Assembly: GCA_024405895.1 (NCBI GenBank) | Contig: JAKSNW010000009.1 | Span: 1 to 64,000 of the forward strand | Source: Paludibacteraceae bacterium | GTDB taxonomy: Bacteria; Bacteroidota; Bacteroidia; Bacteroidales; Paludibacteraceae | Reading direction: 5' to 3' | Length of the DNA stretch: 64,000 nt | In this document: one piece after another, positions 26,001 to 35,062 of the stretch | Layout of the letters: each line of letters opens with the position of its first letter | How positions within the stretch are numbered: the first letter of the stretch is position 1 | Translations under genes and position numbers: made by a program | Notes under the pieces: model-generated | Seen by the model: the letters and a program-made list of their open reading frames with translations, nothing else | Databases searched by the model: none | What the model was told of the DNA's origin: nothing

Positions 26001-29000
26001 GATTTCGCCAGTCTTCTGGCTCTGCTGGCTGTTGTTGCGAACACCAATCATCATGTTGCAGACATCACTGAGGTTAGGATTACCCATCACAGTGATATGG
26101 TTGTTCGGATGGTCAGGGTCTGTTTCGGAGTAACGGCGGTTCATCACAACAGAAGGGTTGGTCTGCTGTGCTCTGTTGCGGTTCTGCTTCACATCGGTAA
26201 GACGTGAGAAAGCAAAGTCGAACATGTTATCCACCGGCCAAACAACATCGGCAGACGATTCGGTGTAGAAACCGGCTGGTGTCAGTTTCAACGGAATCTC
26301 ATACTCATAGTAGTTATGCTGGAGGTCGCTACCCAAACGGATAAAGATGCTGAGGTCGTAGTTCTGCAGGTTGTACGGGTCATCAATCATCTGTTCTGCG
26401 TGAGTGAACATCTGGAAGCGACGGTACTGACGCATATCGAAGTTGGTGATTTTATATACCGCACGAGCATCACCTGGTGCAAGGTCGTAGACACGCATCA
26501 CCATAGCCTGTTCGTTCTGCTGGCGAAGTTGAGGCTGACTTGGGTCTGTCTCACGGGTTACACCAGGAGGGAGGATATAGTTGACAGGTGTCTTGCTATT
26601 GTTCTCTTCGTAGTTGACGGACGATACGTCGACGGTTCCGTTGGTTGAAGGTGGATTGGCAGGGTCGTAGAGTGTCTTGGTGTAGTTGCGCCATTCACCA
26701 CGAACCAACTGAAGGGTACCGAAACGCAAGTGTGTCTCTTCTTCAAAGTCGGTGAGGTAGACACGCATGAAACGAATGGATTTGTAGTCGCGGATAGCAC
26801 CTACACGACGCTCATAATCACGCACAGGCACTTTGAACTGATACCATGTCACAGTGCTCTGCTGTCCGTTGGCCAGCTCTACGGTTACATCTCGGCGGTC
26901 AGCAATATAGTTCTGTCCTACGGCAAGGTCGCCCTTACGCAGGGAGATACGGTACTCAAAGTATTTCTCGTACTCATTCAGTGTATTGTCTTGGTTGAGG
27001 TCCTCTACATCAGGAACGGTGGTTGCTGAGGTGGAATAGGTAGAGGCTGCATCTTCGTTGGCAGGTGAGTTTCCTTCCACGCCGTTGAAGTGTTTGTAAC
27101 GGGTAAGGATAGGCAACTCTTCCGTGTCGTAGTCAGTGCCTCTGTAGTGGTGATAGTTATCACCGGCAGGGTCGTTGAATGGAGAGAACGGATCGGCAGA
27201 CATCTGTGCCACCACGTTAGGATTGAGTTTCTGACGAAGATCGGCAAGATAGTTACGATAGGTTGGGAAGAGGAACTCATCCTCTGTTCGCAAGCCATTG
27301 AGACCAACGTCCTGATACGTACGGGCAGCTGCATCGCTACTGAATGCCAGCACGGTGCTCTGAGCCGTTGGCACACGGCCCCATACCGTTGATGTGGTCT
27401 GTGTGGTATCGCCGGTGGCAGGCATGCCGTTTTCAAAGAATTTCTTACCGTCCTTGAGGATATCTTCGGAGATATCACCGAGGTTGATATAGAGGTCACC
27501 GCCTTGGGCTGTTCCCAGGGTGTCGTTGACAAACGGATCCATCAACCAGAACTCCACGTATTCGATGTTCGATTTTTCAAAGTCGGTGGTTTCCAATTTA
27601 CGCATCATACCACCCCAACGCTGACGTGGATTTGCCAAGGTACCGTCAGGATTCATTCCGTTGACATCAAGGTTATAAGGACCACGTTCTTGCGGATAAT
27701 AGCTGACGTTGAGAACGGTGAGGTAATTTGATGTTTCCAGCACATCTTCCTTGTTTGGGAAGAGTTCCTGCTGTTTGATGAGACGGGTGAGGTGGTTGGA
27801 ACGGAGGTTGGCATCGTTACGGATATGTGCCGGCATGGAGGTGTTCTTTGGCATATTGAACACGTTGTTATCCACCGTAAACCAGTTGAACAAAGCACGG
27901 TCAACACCGTATTCGATATTATTGGCAAGGGTACCACGCTGACGGAATCCACTGGTAGCGCTCGGGTCTGAAGGCGTACTTGCCAAATGCCAGTAGTAAG
28001 GGAAGGTCAAATCGATGGTTGTCTCCGTTGCCTCGAAGTCGTCGATATAGGCATAACCTGGATTGTTCTTGATTTTGCGGTGACCCGGAATCATCTGGGC
28101 AAACTCGCCATTGAACGAGAAACTGGACGGCTGTGTTGCCTCCAGTAAAGGCAGTTTGTCAATCATACGGGTCAGCCACTGCGACTCTTTATGGTAGGCA
28201 GCATCGAAGCCCCAGATGGTGTTGGCTATCGGCTCACTGCCGGCTGTTGTCTTGGTGTACAGTGGCATCTCGGTGAGGTGCATCAACGTTCCGCCTATCT
28301 TGAAGTCTTTGTTGAAGGCATATTCCATATGCGTACCCAACAAACTCTTACGCTGCTGGTTAAACATATCCTGATTCTCCAGATGCACATCAATTGGTGT
28401 GTTGGAGTTAAGAATAGACTGGTTGAGTATGGTCACGATACCCATGCTGTAGTTTACGGTATAGTCTACGTTCTCAATCAGTTTCGTACCACCTGCAGTG
28501 ACAACGACAGAACCCTTAGGCACATTCATGGCATTGAGGCGAATCTCACTGGTGTTGTTACCCTGATATTCACCCACGATGAAGAATTTGTTCTTCTCCG
28601 TAAACTCACGAGCCATAACGAGTGTGGAGTCGTAGAGTTCCTCATAGACATATTTGTCGGCAATGGCATTGTTGCCGATAGCGCTTCGGAGGTGCGAGCC
28701 GAAAGGTTCAAGCACAGGGAAGATGATACGACCGGTGTTTGAGTTGATGGTGTAGCCTTCCACATAGTCGAACTTGCCGTCTGGTGCCACGATATTGAAG
28801 GCATTGAGGCGGTCGAGGTTCATGACACGAAGCAATATCTTGTCGCTGATGTTACCTTCAGGGATATAGTTCAGTTCCACACCTGCAGAGTCGTTACGGT
28901 AGACAATGCTGAGTTTGAAGTTGTCTTGCTGAATGTTTGAGGCATTGAGGGCATAGACGTTCTTCATCATCAAATCCCACACGGCACTGTGAGGCGATAC

Positions 29001-30626
29001 GGACGTACCTTTCAGCAGTTTCACCATGATGGCATTAGGGGCAGAGACGCCGTCGGTGGAGAACTCACCCACCTGATAGACCTTGCCGCCTGCGGTATAT
29101 TCAAATGCCACTGCCAGCACTTCATCGGCATTCAGCGCCGTATTCAGGGTGATATAGCCGAGGTCGGAGTTGAGGGTATATTCCGACGGCAGCAGCAGTC
29201 GTGCACTCTCTATCTTTTCGTAGTGTTCACCGCCATTCACGCCAGCCTGACCGGAATAGTTTGCACTCATGATGGAGGTAAACTGGTCGATAGCACGAAT
29301 GGAAGGGATGTTTGTTATTGTGGTATAGAGTGAGTTGGCATTATTGTCGGGATAAGTCTGTCCTGTTCGCGACCACGGGCCATCCACACGGGTCGGTTCG
29401 CCCAAGTCGGAGAAGCAGATGAGGTTACGCGACTGGTTGTAGTTGTTTCTCTTGTTGGTTATCCACACTTCCACACGGTTGATGGTGATACCGGAGGTGA
29501 TGTGTGGCAACTGCTCCATGTTGCGTTCGTAGTTGTCGCGGAAGAAGTGAGCCAGGAAGAAGTGTCGGTTTTCTTCGTAACTGTCGGCAGTGATTTCGTA
29601 TTTCTCCACCTGCACGCTACCATTGGTGCTGACAGTCTGCGATGTAGCCTGCTGCTGCGACACTACCGCCTGAACACGGAATTTGCCGAACTGCAAGTCG
29701 CCACGAACACCAAACAGTGCCGAGCTACCGGTAATCAACGAGCTGTTCAGCTGCATGCTGACGTTACCGGCCTCGATTTTCTTGATGATATCGTCCTCCT
29801 TGCCCTCGTAAGCCAACGTGAGGTTCTGTTGGTCGAAGTCGAAGGTAGCCTGAGTGTTGTAGTTCAGTCCGAACTTGATTTTATCGCCCACAGAGGCATT
29901 GACGTTCAGTTGGATAATCTCGTCGAAGTCAAAGGAGTTGTTCTTCTTCAGACGGTCTGAAAGCGAAGGATTCTGGATATAGTTATGATCGAAAGCAAAC
30001 TTCAATTCTGCCGATCCCTGCATTTTGATTTGCACGCCACCAGGACCAAACACCTTGTCGGCTGGTCCGAGGCTGAATTTCATGTCGGTGATATTGAACT
30101 TGTCTTCATAGTTCTTCGACGCATCAGCATTCTTCTGGTTCCAGTAGTTCTGCATCTGCTGTTTCAGTGTATAGCGTCCATACTCATCGGCTGACATCAC
30201 CATCGGTGTGGCAATGTCCACATCGCCTATCTTGGTATGGATGATATACATGTTCGACTGTCCGTCGAAGACAATATCAGTTGTTACGTTGTCTGGATTA
30301 GGGAGGTCAAGGGCATATTTCTTCTCCAGGTCCTCATAAGTCACCACCTCGAGATCGTTGACAGGGAAACGCATCTTAGGCTTGCGTGCCTCCGTCTGCA
30401 CCTGTTCGGTTGTGTCTTCGTCCAATGTCGGTCCCATGACAGCAGATGCCTTCATGGTGGCCTCCACGGGTGTCTCTGCCGTTTCGGCAAAGGCATACGA
30501 TTTGTCTTGCTCTACAGGCATCTCAGCATGCGATGTATACAACGAGCCGCACAGTATGCCAAGCACACTGCACGCCATTACCGTTGCAACCAATCGTCTC
30601 AATGCCTTGCCCATAGCAGCAAACAA
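23055..30626 (-). CDS. sprA: Type IX secretion system translocon protein SprA
   Basis: 2523 aa. SprA is the very large outer-membrane beta-barrel through which type IX secretion substrates leave the cell. The N-terminus holds a signal-like hydrophobic segment (LVATVMACSVLGILCGSLYT), followed by the repeated SprA_N region and long beta-rich stretches, and ends with a barrel strand pattern SNVGLSIKLMLTR. Length matches SprA/Sov proteins. An ATG at 30614 (GKALRRLV) is an alternative start. The ruvA stop is 4 bp upstream; ruvA-sprA adjacency is conserved in Bacteroidota. Other T9SS genes are not in this window. Confidence 0.95.
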   Translation of the reverse strand: MFAAMGKALRRLVATVMACSVLGILCGSLYTSHAEMPVEQDKSYAFAETAETPVEATMKASAVMGPTLDEDTTEQVQTEARKPKMRFPVNDLEVVTYEDLEKKYALDLPNPDNVTTDIVFDGQSNMYIIHTKIGDVDIATPMVMSADEYGRYTLKQQMQNYWNQKNADASKNYEDKFNITDMKFSLGPADKVFGPGGVQIKMQGSAELKFAFDHNYIQNPSLSDRLKKNNSFDFDEIIQLNVNASVGDKIKFGLNYNTQATFDFDQQNLTLAYEGKEDDIIKKIEAGNVSMQLNSSLITGSSALFGVRGDLQFGKFRVQAVVSQQQATSQTVSTNGSVQVEKYEITADSYEENRHFFLAHFFRDNYERNMEQLPHITSGITINRVEVWITNKRNNYNQSRNLICFSDLGEPTRVDGPWSRTGQTYPDNNANSLYTTITNIPSIRAIDQFTSIMSANYSGQAGVNGGEHYEKIESARLLLPSEYTLNSDLGYITLNTALNADEVLAVAFEYTAGGKVYQVGEFSTDGVSAPNAIMVKLLKGTSVSPHSAVWDLMMKNVYALNASNIQQDNFKLSIVYRNDSAGVELNYIPEGNISDKILLRVMNLDRLNAFNIVAPDGKFDYVEGYTINSNTGRIIFPVLEPFGSHLRSAIGNNAIADKYVYEELYDSTLVMAREFTEKNKFFIVGEYQGNNTSEIRLNAMNVPKGSVVVTAGGTKLIENVDYTVNYSMGIVTILNQSILNSNTPIDVHLENQDMFNQQRKSLLGTHMEYAFNKDFKIGGTLMHLTEMPLYTKTTAGSEPIANTIWGFDAAYHKESQWLTRMIDKLPLLEATQPSSFSFNGEFAQMIPGHRKIKNNPGYAYIDDFEATETTIDLTFPYYWHLASTPSDPSATSGFRQRGTLANNIEYGVDRALFNWFTVDNNVFNMPKNTSMPAHIRNDANLRSNHLTRLIKQQELFPNKEDVLETSNYLTVLNVSYYPQERGPYNLDVNGMNPDGTLANPRQRWGGMMRKLETTDFEKSNIEYVEFWLMDPFVNDTLGTAQGGDLYINLGDISEDILKDGKKFFENGMPATGDTTQTTSTVWGRVPTAQSTVLAFSSDAAARTYQDVGLNGLRTEDEFLFPTYRNYLADLRQKLNPNVVAQMSADPFSPFNDPAGDNYHHYRGTDYDTEELPILTRYKHFNGVEGNSPANEDAASTYSTSATTVPDVEDLNQDNTLNEYEKYFEYRISLRKGDLAVGQNYIADRRDVTVELANGQQSTVTWYQFKVPVRDYERRVGAIRDYKSIRFMRVYLTDFEEETHLRFGTLQLVRGEWRNYTKTLYDPANPPSTNGTVDVSSVNYEENNSKTPVNYILPPGVTRETDPSQPQLRQQNEQAMVMRVYDLAPGDARAVYKITNFDMRQYRRFQMFTHAEQMIDDPYNLQNYDLSIFIRLGSDLQHNYYEYEIPLKLTPAGFYTESSADVVWPVDNMFDFAFSRLTDVKQNRNRAQQTNPSVVMNRRYSETDPDHPNNHITVMGNPNLSDVCNMMIGVRNNSQQSQKTGEIWVNEMRMTDYNENGGWGAIGNASLALSDIATLNVSGRYETAGFGGIEQSLTDRRLEDYGQINVSTQVEVGRFFPEKAKVSIPLYVSYSVETEKPQYNPTDKDVLLNEAIRNLDTQDQRDSLKAIATEKRVSRSVNLTNVRVDRRGERPHLYDPANFTASYSYTESSDLDPQVERDMKIAHHGAFNYNFSTSPTAWEPFKKSDKLKSPHLRLIKDFGINYMPNQLAFSVNIDRLYNETQMRDLEGSMNIDKTDAKNPLLTASKSFTWGRDFELRYDLTKNLKFTLRTGTDSRFEESLTSPVNKKLFPTEYENWRDTIMQSMRHGGLPLAYEQTFNVTWNIPLSKIPFLDWVTANAQYNSAYSWDYGAISGSQVNVGNIIGNISSWQADGNLNFEKLYNKSKYLKAVGQRTSSNNTAKVLKRNNANTRFTPRSFSKTIVFDGAKSQDIKHNLNSTTFTISFVDKNGNTVKLPYREIDNNNIRIKSRKDLDSITVNIETRNPNDPTPSQHATDYLMRFLMMVRRGSISYKESSSLTVPGFQSSIGFMGQKAMGNSVLSPGLAFAFGMPGVPFIEKAIDNGWLFMNDSIINPALNTHSQDLDIKLNLEPFPGFKIDLTAKYMGTKSSSIQYMFSGMPTQFTGTFQMTHVAIATAFWRRGKVDRYDSRAFQLFEQNRQFVADRLEQRYAGTRYPTTGFMAENELAGQTFDKANGGVNINSPDVLIPAFFAAYSGRDVSRTSTNIIPKLWSLLPNWKISYDGLSKIPAVAKHFRSIVLNHQYTCTYNIGSYSSYANYVENEDGFGFVRSVTNGNPIPSSAYDISTVVLNESFMPLISVDFALKNSFTFKAEYKQQRTISLNLTSTQVVEATSQEYVFGMGYVLKDFDVMLKTKSNRVKKVKNDLTLRLDVGYKNIATLISKLDSDDVPQATAGSRTMTIKFTADYVFSSRLNFRFFYDYQSNAPLITTSYPMSDSNVGLSIKLMLTR

Positions 30627-30630
30627 TGGA

Positions 30631-31215
30631 TTAGAGTTGCTTCAACGCTTGTTTGATAATCTGTTCTATGGTGATGGATGGATTCTCCTTCACAAGCTTC
30701 TCCACCACCTTACGCACTGCAGACATCTGGAAGCCCAGCATCACCAATGCCTGCTCTGCCTCGCTGTTTCTGCCATCGTCTGCCACTGCCACAAGTTCAG
30801 CCGTTGCGTCGGCGGAGAAGTCTATCTTGTCTTTCAAATCGACAATGATACGTTGCGCCGTTTTCAGACCAATTCCTTTCACCGATTTCAGTGCATTCAC
30901 ATTGCCAGAGGCGATGACATTCTGCAACTCCTCGATGTTGAGCGAAGAGAGAATCATGCGGGCTGTGTTGGCACCAACGCCGCTCACTGAAATAAGCAGC
31001 AGGAAGAGGTCGCGCTCCTTCTTGGTAGAGAATCCGTAAAGGATATAAGCATCCTCGCGGATAGCCTCATAGACAAACAGTTTAGTCTCTTGTTTGTCGC
31101 TAATATCTGAATAGGTTGCCAATGAGATGTTTAAGTCATAGCCGATACCATTCACTTCGAGAATGGCATTACTTGGCAACAACTCTGCAACCTTACCTCT
31201 AATATATTCAATCAT
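30631..31215 (-). CDS. ruvA: Holliday junction branch migration protein RuvA
   Basis: About 194 aa from the ATG at 31215 ([18 protein letters not shown]); the upstream extension to 31299 is not family-like. The N-terminal OB fold, the helix-hairpin-helix pair ([17 protein letters not shown] and [19 protein letters not shown]) and the C-terminal RuvB-binding domain ([17 protein letters not shown]) are all present. RuvA tetramers hold four-way junctions for RuvB. ruvB is not in the window. Confidence 0.97.
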   Translation of the reverse strand: MIEYIRGKVAELLPSNAILEVNGIGYDLNISLATYSDISDKQETKLFVYEAIREDAYILYGFSTKKERDLFLLLISVSGVGANTARMILSSLNIEELQNVIASGNVNALKSVKGIGLKTAQRIIVDLKDKIDFSADATAELVAVADDGRNSEAEQALVMLGFQMSAVRKVVEKLVKENPSITIEQIIKQALKQL

Positions 31216-31757
31216 TGTTTGTTTTCGTGTTTTATCAACAGGCAGTTCATCCACACGAAAGCAGACTACATGCCTATACGTTTTTATAACGCACAACAAG
31301 GCTTTTTATTGCCTTCTGCGCCACATTCTTTACAAGAAAAAAACCGTTTGAACGGGAACTTAGACAATGGGCAATGGACGATTAGACCACATCTCCTGAA
31401 ACTTCCCAAGAAGCGAAGGAGTTTATGAACTGCAAGCCTTTCCGACGCTATCCCAAGCACGTGTTCCAGGGCCAGTATGTCAACGTCATCGAGCAGCCCA
31501 CTGGCGAACTCACCCTGTCGCTCCGTAAGGGAGGCTTAGAAGAACAAAGCGGTTTTACCGAATACTGCCTCGGAGTGATCAACGAGATTAGCCATGTAGT
31601 CAAAATGCTCAGTCTCTAATGTTAAAATCATTTTAACTATCACCTATCAAATATCAATTAAAAAAAAGGTACCCTTCACTTCTCTTCTCTCTTATATATA
31701 CTATATAACTAATTATATATTAATATATTATATATATAAAAAGAGAAGGGAAGCGAG
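31216..31757. other. Intergenic region between ruvA and the DUF3987 remnant
   Basis: Contains a 64-codon rightward open frame (31425-31619) of uncertain status and the AT-rich inverted repeat at 31669-31767. No tRNA or other RNA gene is recognisable. A short CCGT TTGA ACGG dyad is seen near 31346. Confidence 0.4.
31425..31619 (+). CDS. Small hypothetical protein or gene remnant
   Basis: 64 codons starting NCKPFRRYPKHVFQGQYVNV. Base composition is coding-like and GC-richer than its surroundings, and a hydrophobic end (CLGVINEISHVVKMLSL) is visible. I recognise no family. It precedes the DUF3987 remnant on the same strand and could be another remnant of the same element. Confidence 0.35.
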   Translation: MNCKPFRRYPKHVFQGQYVNVIEQPTGELTLSLRKGGLEEQSGFTEYCLGVINEISHVVKMLSL

Positions 31758-31767
31758 ATGGATACCC
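31669..31767. repeat. AT-rich inverted repeat covering a start codon
   Basis: Left arm 31669-31700 and right arm 31731-31767 pair imperfectly; the best part is CTTCTCT plus the TATATA run against its complement, and the outer ends pair GGTACCC with GGATACCC. The loop is almost pure A and T. The ATG at 31758 and the AG-rich bases before it lie in the right arm, so the start would be hidden in the folded RNA. Confidence 0.65.
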
Positions 31768-32225
31768 CTCAAAAAATAACTGATATAACTGATATTGATA
31801 GTGACACCCCACTGCTAAATAACCTAAAAATTTTAGATACAATGACTTACGATATTTTTTCCTACCAAGCACCTAAGATGCCGAAGCCTACAAACAGCAC
31901 AAATTTCGTGAAATTGGTGCTCTCACACACCTCTCAATCGATGCGAGAACCCCTCTTGCCGATGATTTTCCCTGCGGTTTCGTCGTTTTTGCGTAACGTG
32001 AAATTTGAATACAACGACACTAATCTCTATGAACTCTGCGGTCAAATGGGTCACCTCATAGGCAATTTGGGCATCGGTAAGGCACAGTTGCTCCATCTTA
32101 TAGAGGCAAGGAGGCGCCCGTTCAGCCAGAAAATAGAGTCGAGAGGGGCGATAATATCTCGAAACAGCCTCCACCAGAATCTTCGAATCCTCGTCACCAC
32201 GACTCCTCGACTTTTCGATTCTTAG
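31758..32225 (+). pseudogene. Truncated DUF3987 (VirE/primase-associated) gene
   Basis: 155 codons. Residues about 45-115 (NFVKLVLSHTSQSMREPLL, FPAVSSFLRNVKFEYND, LIGNLGIGKAQLLHLIEA) match the start of DUF3987 proteins, where the last block is the Walker-like G-G-I-G-K-S motif. Intact homologues, common in Bacteroidales mobile elements with VirE-like domains, go on for several hundred residues. Here the similarity stops after LIEA and the remainder is Arg/Ser-rich noise to a stop, so it is a decayed fragment. It is alone, without VirE or HU genes. Confidence 0.7.
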
Positions 32226-32707
32226 ATTCTTAGAAATTTCGAAGTCTCGAGAAACCTTGAAGCATCTATTCGTCGTCGAAGTGGATTATCGCCTCTTCGC
32301 CTTTGGCAGGGGACTTTTTTCTTGCCAAAAAGGATGAGCCTTTTAGACACAAAGCCGTTTTTTTAACGCTTTCTTAACTTAGTTTTGGCGGCAAAAGCCC
32401 CATTAGGTGCACTTTTACCCCCCAGTCTTCACACCTTAGAGTGCAACCTTAGCACTTTCAGATGCCATCTTTCAGCACCCATTTTTTCTTTAGAAATTCA
32501 TAATGGCAATAGTTTGAATGGAAAGAGGAAAAAGATTTGTCTGAAATGGCTTTTATGCATTTTTATCGCAATAAAAAAACACCTCAGCAGTTCCACTTTC
32601 CACATAATTCGGGCTGCTCTCCAGCCTCTGACATATAAAAAAAGTGGCTGAAGCGTTTGCTCCAGCCACCATGTTATGCTTGAAGAATGATTCAGTCAGC
32701 AGATGAA
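32226..32707. other. Non-coding region between the DUF3987 remnant and rpsA
   Basis: No credible gene. It begins with TCGA-rich low-complexity sequence (32170-32260) that looks like decayed element DNA, then C-rich sequence, and ends with the rpsA terminator. No RNA gene is recognised. Confidence 0.4.
32637..32670 (-). terminator. rpsA terminator
   Basis: On the minus strand GGTGGCTG pairs with CAGCCAC around a GAGCAAACGCTT-type loop and is followed by TTTTTTT. It lies about 38 bp downstream of the rpsA stop. A strong intrinsic terminator. Confidence 0.88.
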
Positions 32708-34525
32708 TTACTCACCTTTCTTGGCTGCTTCTTTTTCTTTCAATTTAGCGGTTGCGTTAGCCACCATTTGGTTCTTCAAGTTAGAGAGCTCTTGGATGTC
32801 ACCGAGAGTTGTTTTCTCGAGTTGTGGCATTACGTCCTGCTCTTGTTTCTTAGAAGCTTTCTTTTCTTCTCTTGGAGCAGCTGCTTCGTAGGTGCGAACG
32901 TGTGAGAGGATGATGCGACGAGTCTCTTTGTTGAACTCCATAACTTTGAATGGGAGTACTTCCTCAGCTTTGGCGATAGTGCCGTCTTGTTTTGTAAGAG
33001 CTTTGTGAGGAGCGAAGCCTTCTACGCCATATTGCAAGCTAACGAGTGCGCCTTTGTCGAATACTTCGGTAACAGTGCCTTCGTGGATGCTGTCAACGGT
33101 GAAGATGGTCTCGTAAACGTCCCAAGGGTTCTCTTCGAGTTGTTTGTGACCGAGGCTGAGGCGACGGTTTTCTTTATCGATTTCGAGAACAACAACTTCG
33201 ATTTCAGAACCGATTTGTGTGAACTCTGATGGGTGTTTGATTTTCTTTGTCCAGCTGAGGTCTGAGATGTGGATCAAACCATCGATGCCTTCCTCGATTT
33301 CTACGAATACGCCGAAGTTGGTGAAGTTGCGAACTTTAGCGGTGTGTTTTGAGTTAACGGCATATTTGGTTTCGATGTTCTCCCATGGATCTGGTTTGAG
33401 TTGTTTCAAACCGAGAGACATTTTGCGAGCCTGACGGTCGAGTGTCAAGATAACAGCCTCTACTTCGTCGCCAACTTTCAAGAAGTCGTTAGCGGTGCGG
33501 AGGTGTTGGCTCCAGCTCATTTCAGATACGTGGATGAGACCCTCTACGCCTGGCATGATTTCAACGAATGCGCCGTAGTCTTGGAGAACAGCCACTTTAC
33601 CTTTGATGTGGTCACCCTCTTTGAGGTCTGGGTTGAGGTTCTCCCATGGGTGTGGAGTGAGTTGTTTCAAGCCGAGAGCGATACGTTTTTTCTCTTCGTC
33701 GAAGTCGGTGATAACAACATTGATTTTTTGGTCGAGTTGAACGAGCTCTTCTGGGTGGTTTACGCGGCCCCAGCTAAGGTCGGTGATGTGGATGAGACCG
33801 TCAACACCGCCGAGGTCAACGAATACGCCGTAAGATGTGATGTTTTTAACAACACCTTCGAGAACTTGACCTTTCTCAAGACCTGAGATGATATCGTGAC
33901 GTTGTTGTTCCATTTCAGCCTCAACGAGAGCTTTGTGTGATACAACGACGTTGCGGAATTCTTGGTTGATTTTAACAATTTTGAAATCCAAAGTCTGGCC
34001 TACGAATGCATCGTAGTCGCGGATTGGTTTCACGTCGATTTGTGAGCCTGGCAAGAATGCTTCGAGACCGAGAACGTCAACAATCATGCCGCCTTTGGTA
34101 CGACATTTGATGTAACCTTTAACGATTTCACCAGCTTCCATAGCTTCGTTTACACGATCCCAAGCGCGAGCAGCGCGAGCAGATTTGTGTGAGAGTACCA
34201 ATTGGCCTTTGCGGTCTTCTTGGTTTTCGATGAGTACCTCTACTTCGTCACCAGGTTTCAAATCTGGGTTGTAACGGAACTCTGAGTAAGGGATAACGCC
34301 GTCTGATTTGTAGTTGATGTTTACTACTACTTCGCGTTTGTTTACGCTTACTACGCGACCGATAACTACTTGTTTGTCGGCTACTTTGTTGAGGGTTTGG
34401 TCATACTGTTTTTCCAACTCCTCGCGTTCTGATTTGGTAAGAGCTACGCCATTGTTTTCGTAGGCTTCCCAATCGAACTCTTCAACTGCAACTACTGGAG
34501 CTGCTGGGTTTTTGATTTCTTCCAT
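32708..34525 (-). CDS. rpsA: 30S ribosomal protein S1
   Basis: 605 aa with six S1 (OB-fold) RNA-binding repeats. The later repeats show the classical VDGLIHITDLSW, VEGLIHVSEMSW and IDGLIHISDLSW cores, and each ends in a block like KKRIALGLKQL. The tail is Lys/Glu/Ala-rich (QMVANATAKLKEKEAAKKGE). S1 recruits mRNA to the 30S subunit, which matters in a phylum that makes little use of Shine-Dalgarno sites. A well-formed promoter lies 54-85 bp upstream. Confidence 0.97.
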   Translation of the reverse strand: MEEIKNPAAPVVAVEEFDWEAYENNGVALTKSEREELEKQYDQTLNKVADKQVVIGRVVSVNKREVVVNINYKSDGVIPYSEFRYNPDLKPGDEVEVLIENQEDRKGQLVLSHKSARAARAWDRVNEAMEAGEIVKGYIKCRTKGGMIVDVLGLEAFLPGSQIDVKPIRDYDAFVGQTLDFKIVKINQEFRNVVVSHKALVEAEMEQQRHDIISGLEKGQVLEGVVKNITSYGVFVDLGGVDGLIHITDLSWGRVNHPEELVQLDQKINVVITDFDEEKKRIALGLKQLTPHPWENLNPDLKEGDHIKGKVAVLQDYGAFVEIMPGVEGLIHVSEMSWSQHLRTANDFLKVGDEVEAVILTLDRQARKMSLGLKQLKPDPWENIETKYAVNSKHTAKVRNFTNFGVFVEIEEGIDGLIHISDLSWTKKIKHPSEFTQIGSEIEVVVLEIDKENRRLSLGHKQLEENPWDVYETIFTVDSIHEGTVTEVFDKGALVSLQYGVEGFAPHKALTKQDGTIAKAEEVLPFKVMEFNKETRRIILSHVRTYEAAAPREEKKASKKQEQDVMPQLEKTTLGDIQELSNLKNQMVANATAKLKEKEAAKKGE

Positions 34526-34578
34526 TGATTTTTTTGATTAACTAATGGGTTAGACTTTATGTTGTGAAAAATCGGCTG

Positions 34579-34610
34579 CAAAAGTACACTTTATTTTCTT
34601 ATCTGCCAAA
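34579..34610 (-). promoter_or_regulatory. rpsA promoter
   Basis: Minus strand TTTG (complement of 34607-34610), 20 bases, then TACTTTTG (complement of 34579-34586), matching the Bacteroidota consensus. It stands 54 bp before the rpsA start, and the upstream element lies in a small TATCTG/CAGATA dyad. Confidence 0.75.
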
Positions 34611-34642
34611 CAGATAGGAAAAATATTTTTACACCCTGTTTT

Positions 34643-34981
34643 TTACTCGGTTTTTGGCTTGCGAACGTAGTGTGGCATCTCGTTCGGAAGGACGAGAGAG
34701 AGCTCTACATAGCCTGCAAATTCGCCGTCTTTGTACCAAGGTGATTGGTAGATGAGTTTCTTCTGACCGTTTTTCTCAATGGTATAAGCATTGATGTTAT
34801 GCTCTTTGAGCATGTTGACGAGTTTGGTGCGGGCTGGTTCCGGATGGCAGTCAAGGAGGTTCTGACCTATGATGTTCTGGCCATGGGCAAGGACGTTCAT
34901 TGCCATATCGTTCATGTCAAGGAGTTTGCCCTCTGCATCACAGACGGTGATGGAGAATGGTGATTCTTTGAGAAATTCCAT
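34643..34981 (-). CDS. Single PAS domain protein
   Basis: About 112 aa from the ATG at 34981 (EFLKESPFSITVCDAEGKLL). It is one PAS fold: FSITVCDAEGKLLDMNDMAM, the linker GQNLLDCHPEPA, and WYKDGEFAGYVELSLVLPNE. No kinase, cyclase or DNA-binding domain is attached. It is probably a small sensor or adaptor; any ligand is unknown. It is a separate unit from rpsA, downstream of the aminotransferase and separated from it by the hairpin at 35008. Confidence 0.75.
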   Translation of the reverse strand: MEFLKESPFSITVCDAEGKLLDMNDMAMNVLAHGQNIIGQNLLDCHPEPARTKLVNMLKEHNINAYTIEKNGQKKLIYQSPWYKDGEFAGYVELSLVLPNEMPHYVRKPKTE

Positions 34982-35007
34982 ATATATAATATTGTATATT
35001 GTACCAA

Positions 35008-35039
35008 ATAAGGGAGGCACGGTGGGTGTCCTCCCTTAT
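35008..35039 (-). terminator. Hairpin after the aminotransferase gene
   Basis: Arms ATAAGGGAGG and CCTCCCTTAT pair perfectly around a 12-base loop. The trailing minus-strand sequence is TTGGTACAAT, only weakly T-rich. It lies 24 bp past the aminotransferase stop. Confidence 0.65.
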
Positions 35040-35062
35040 CTGATATTATGTGCTACTGACAA

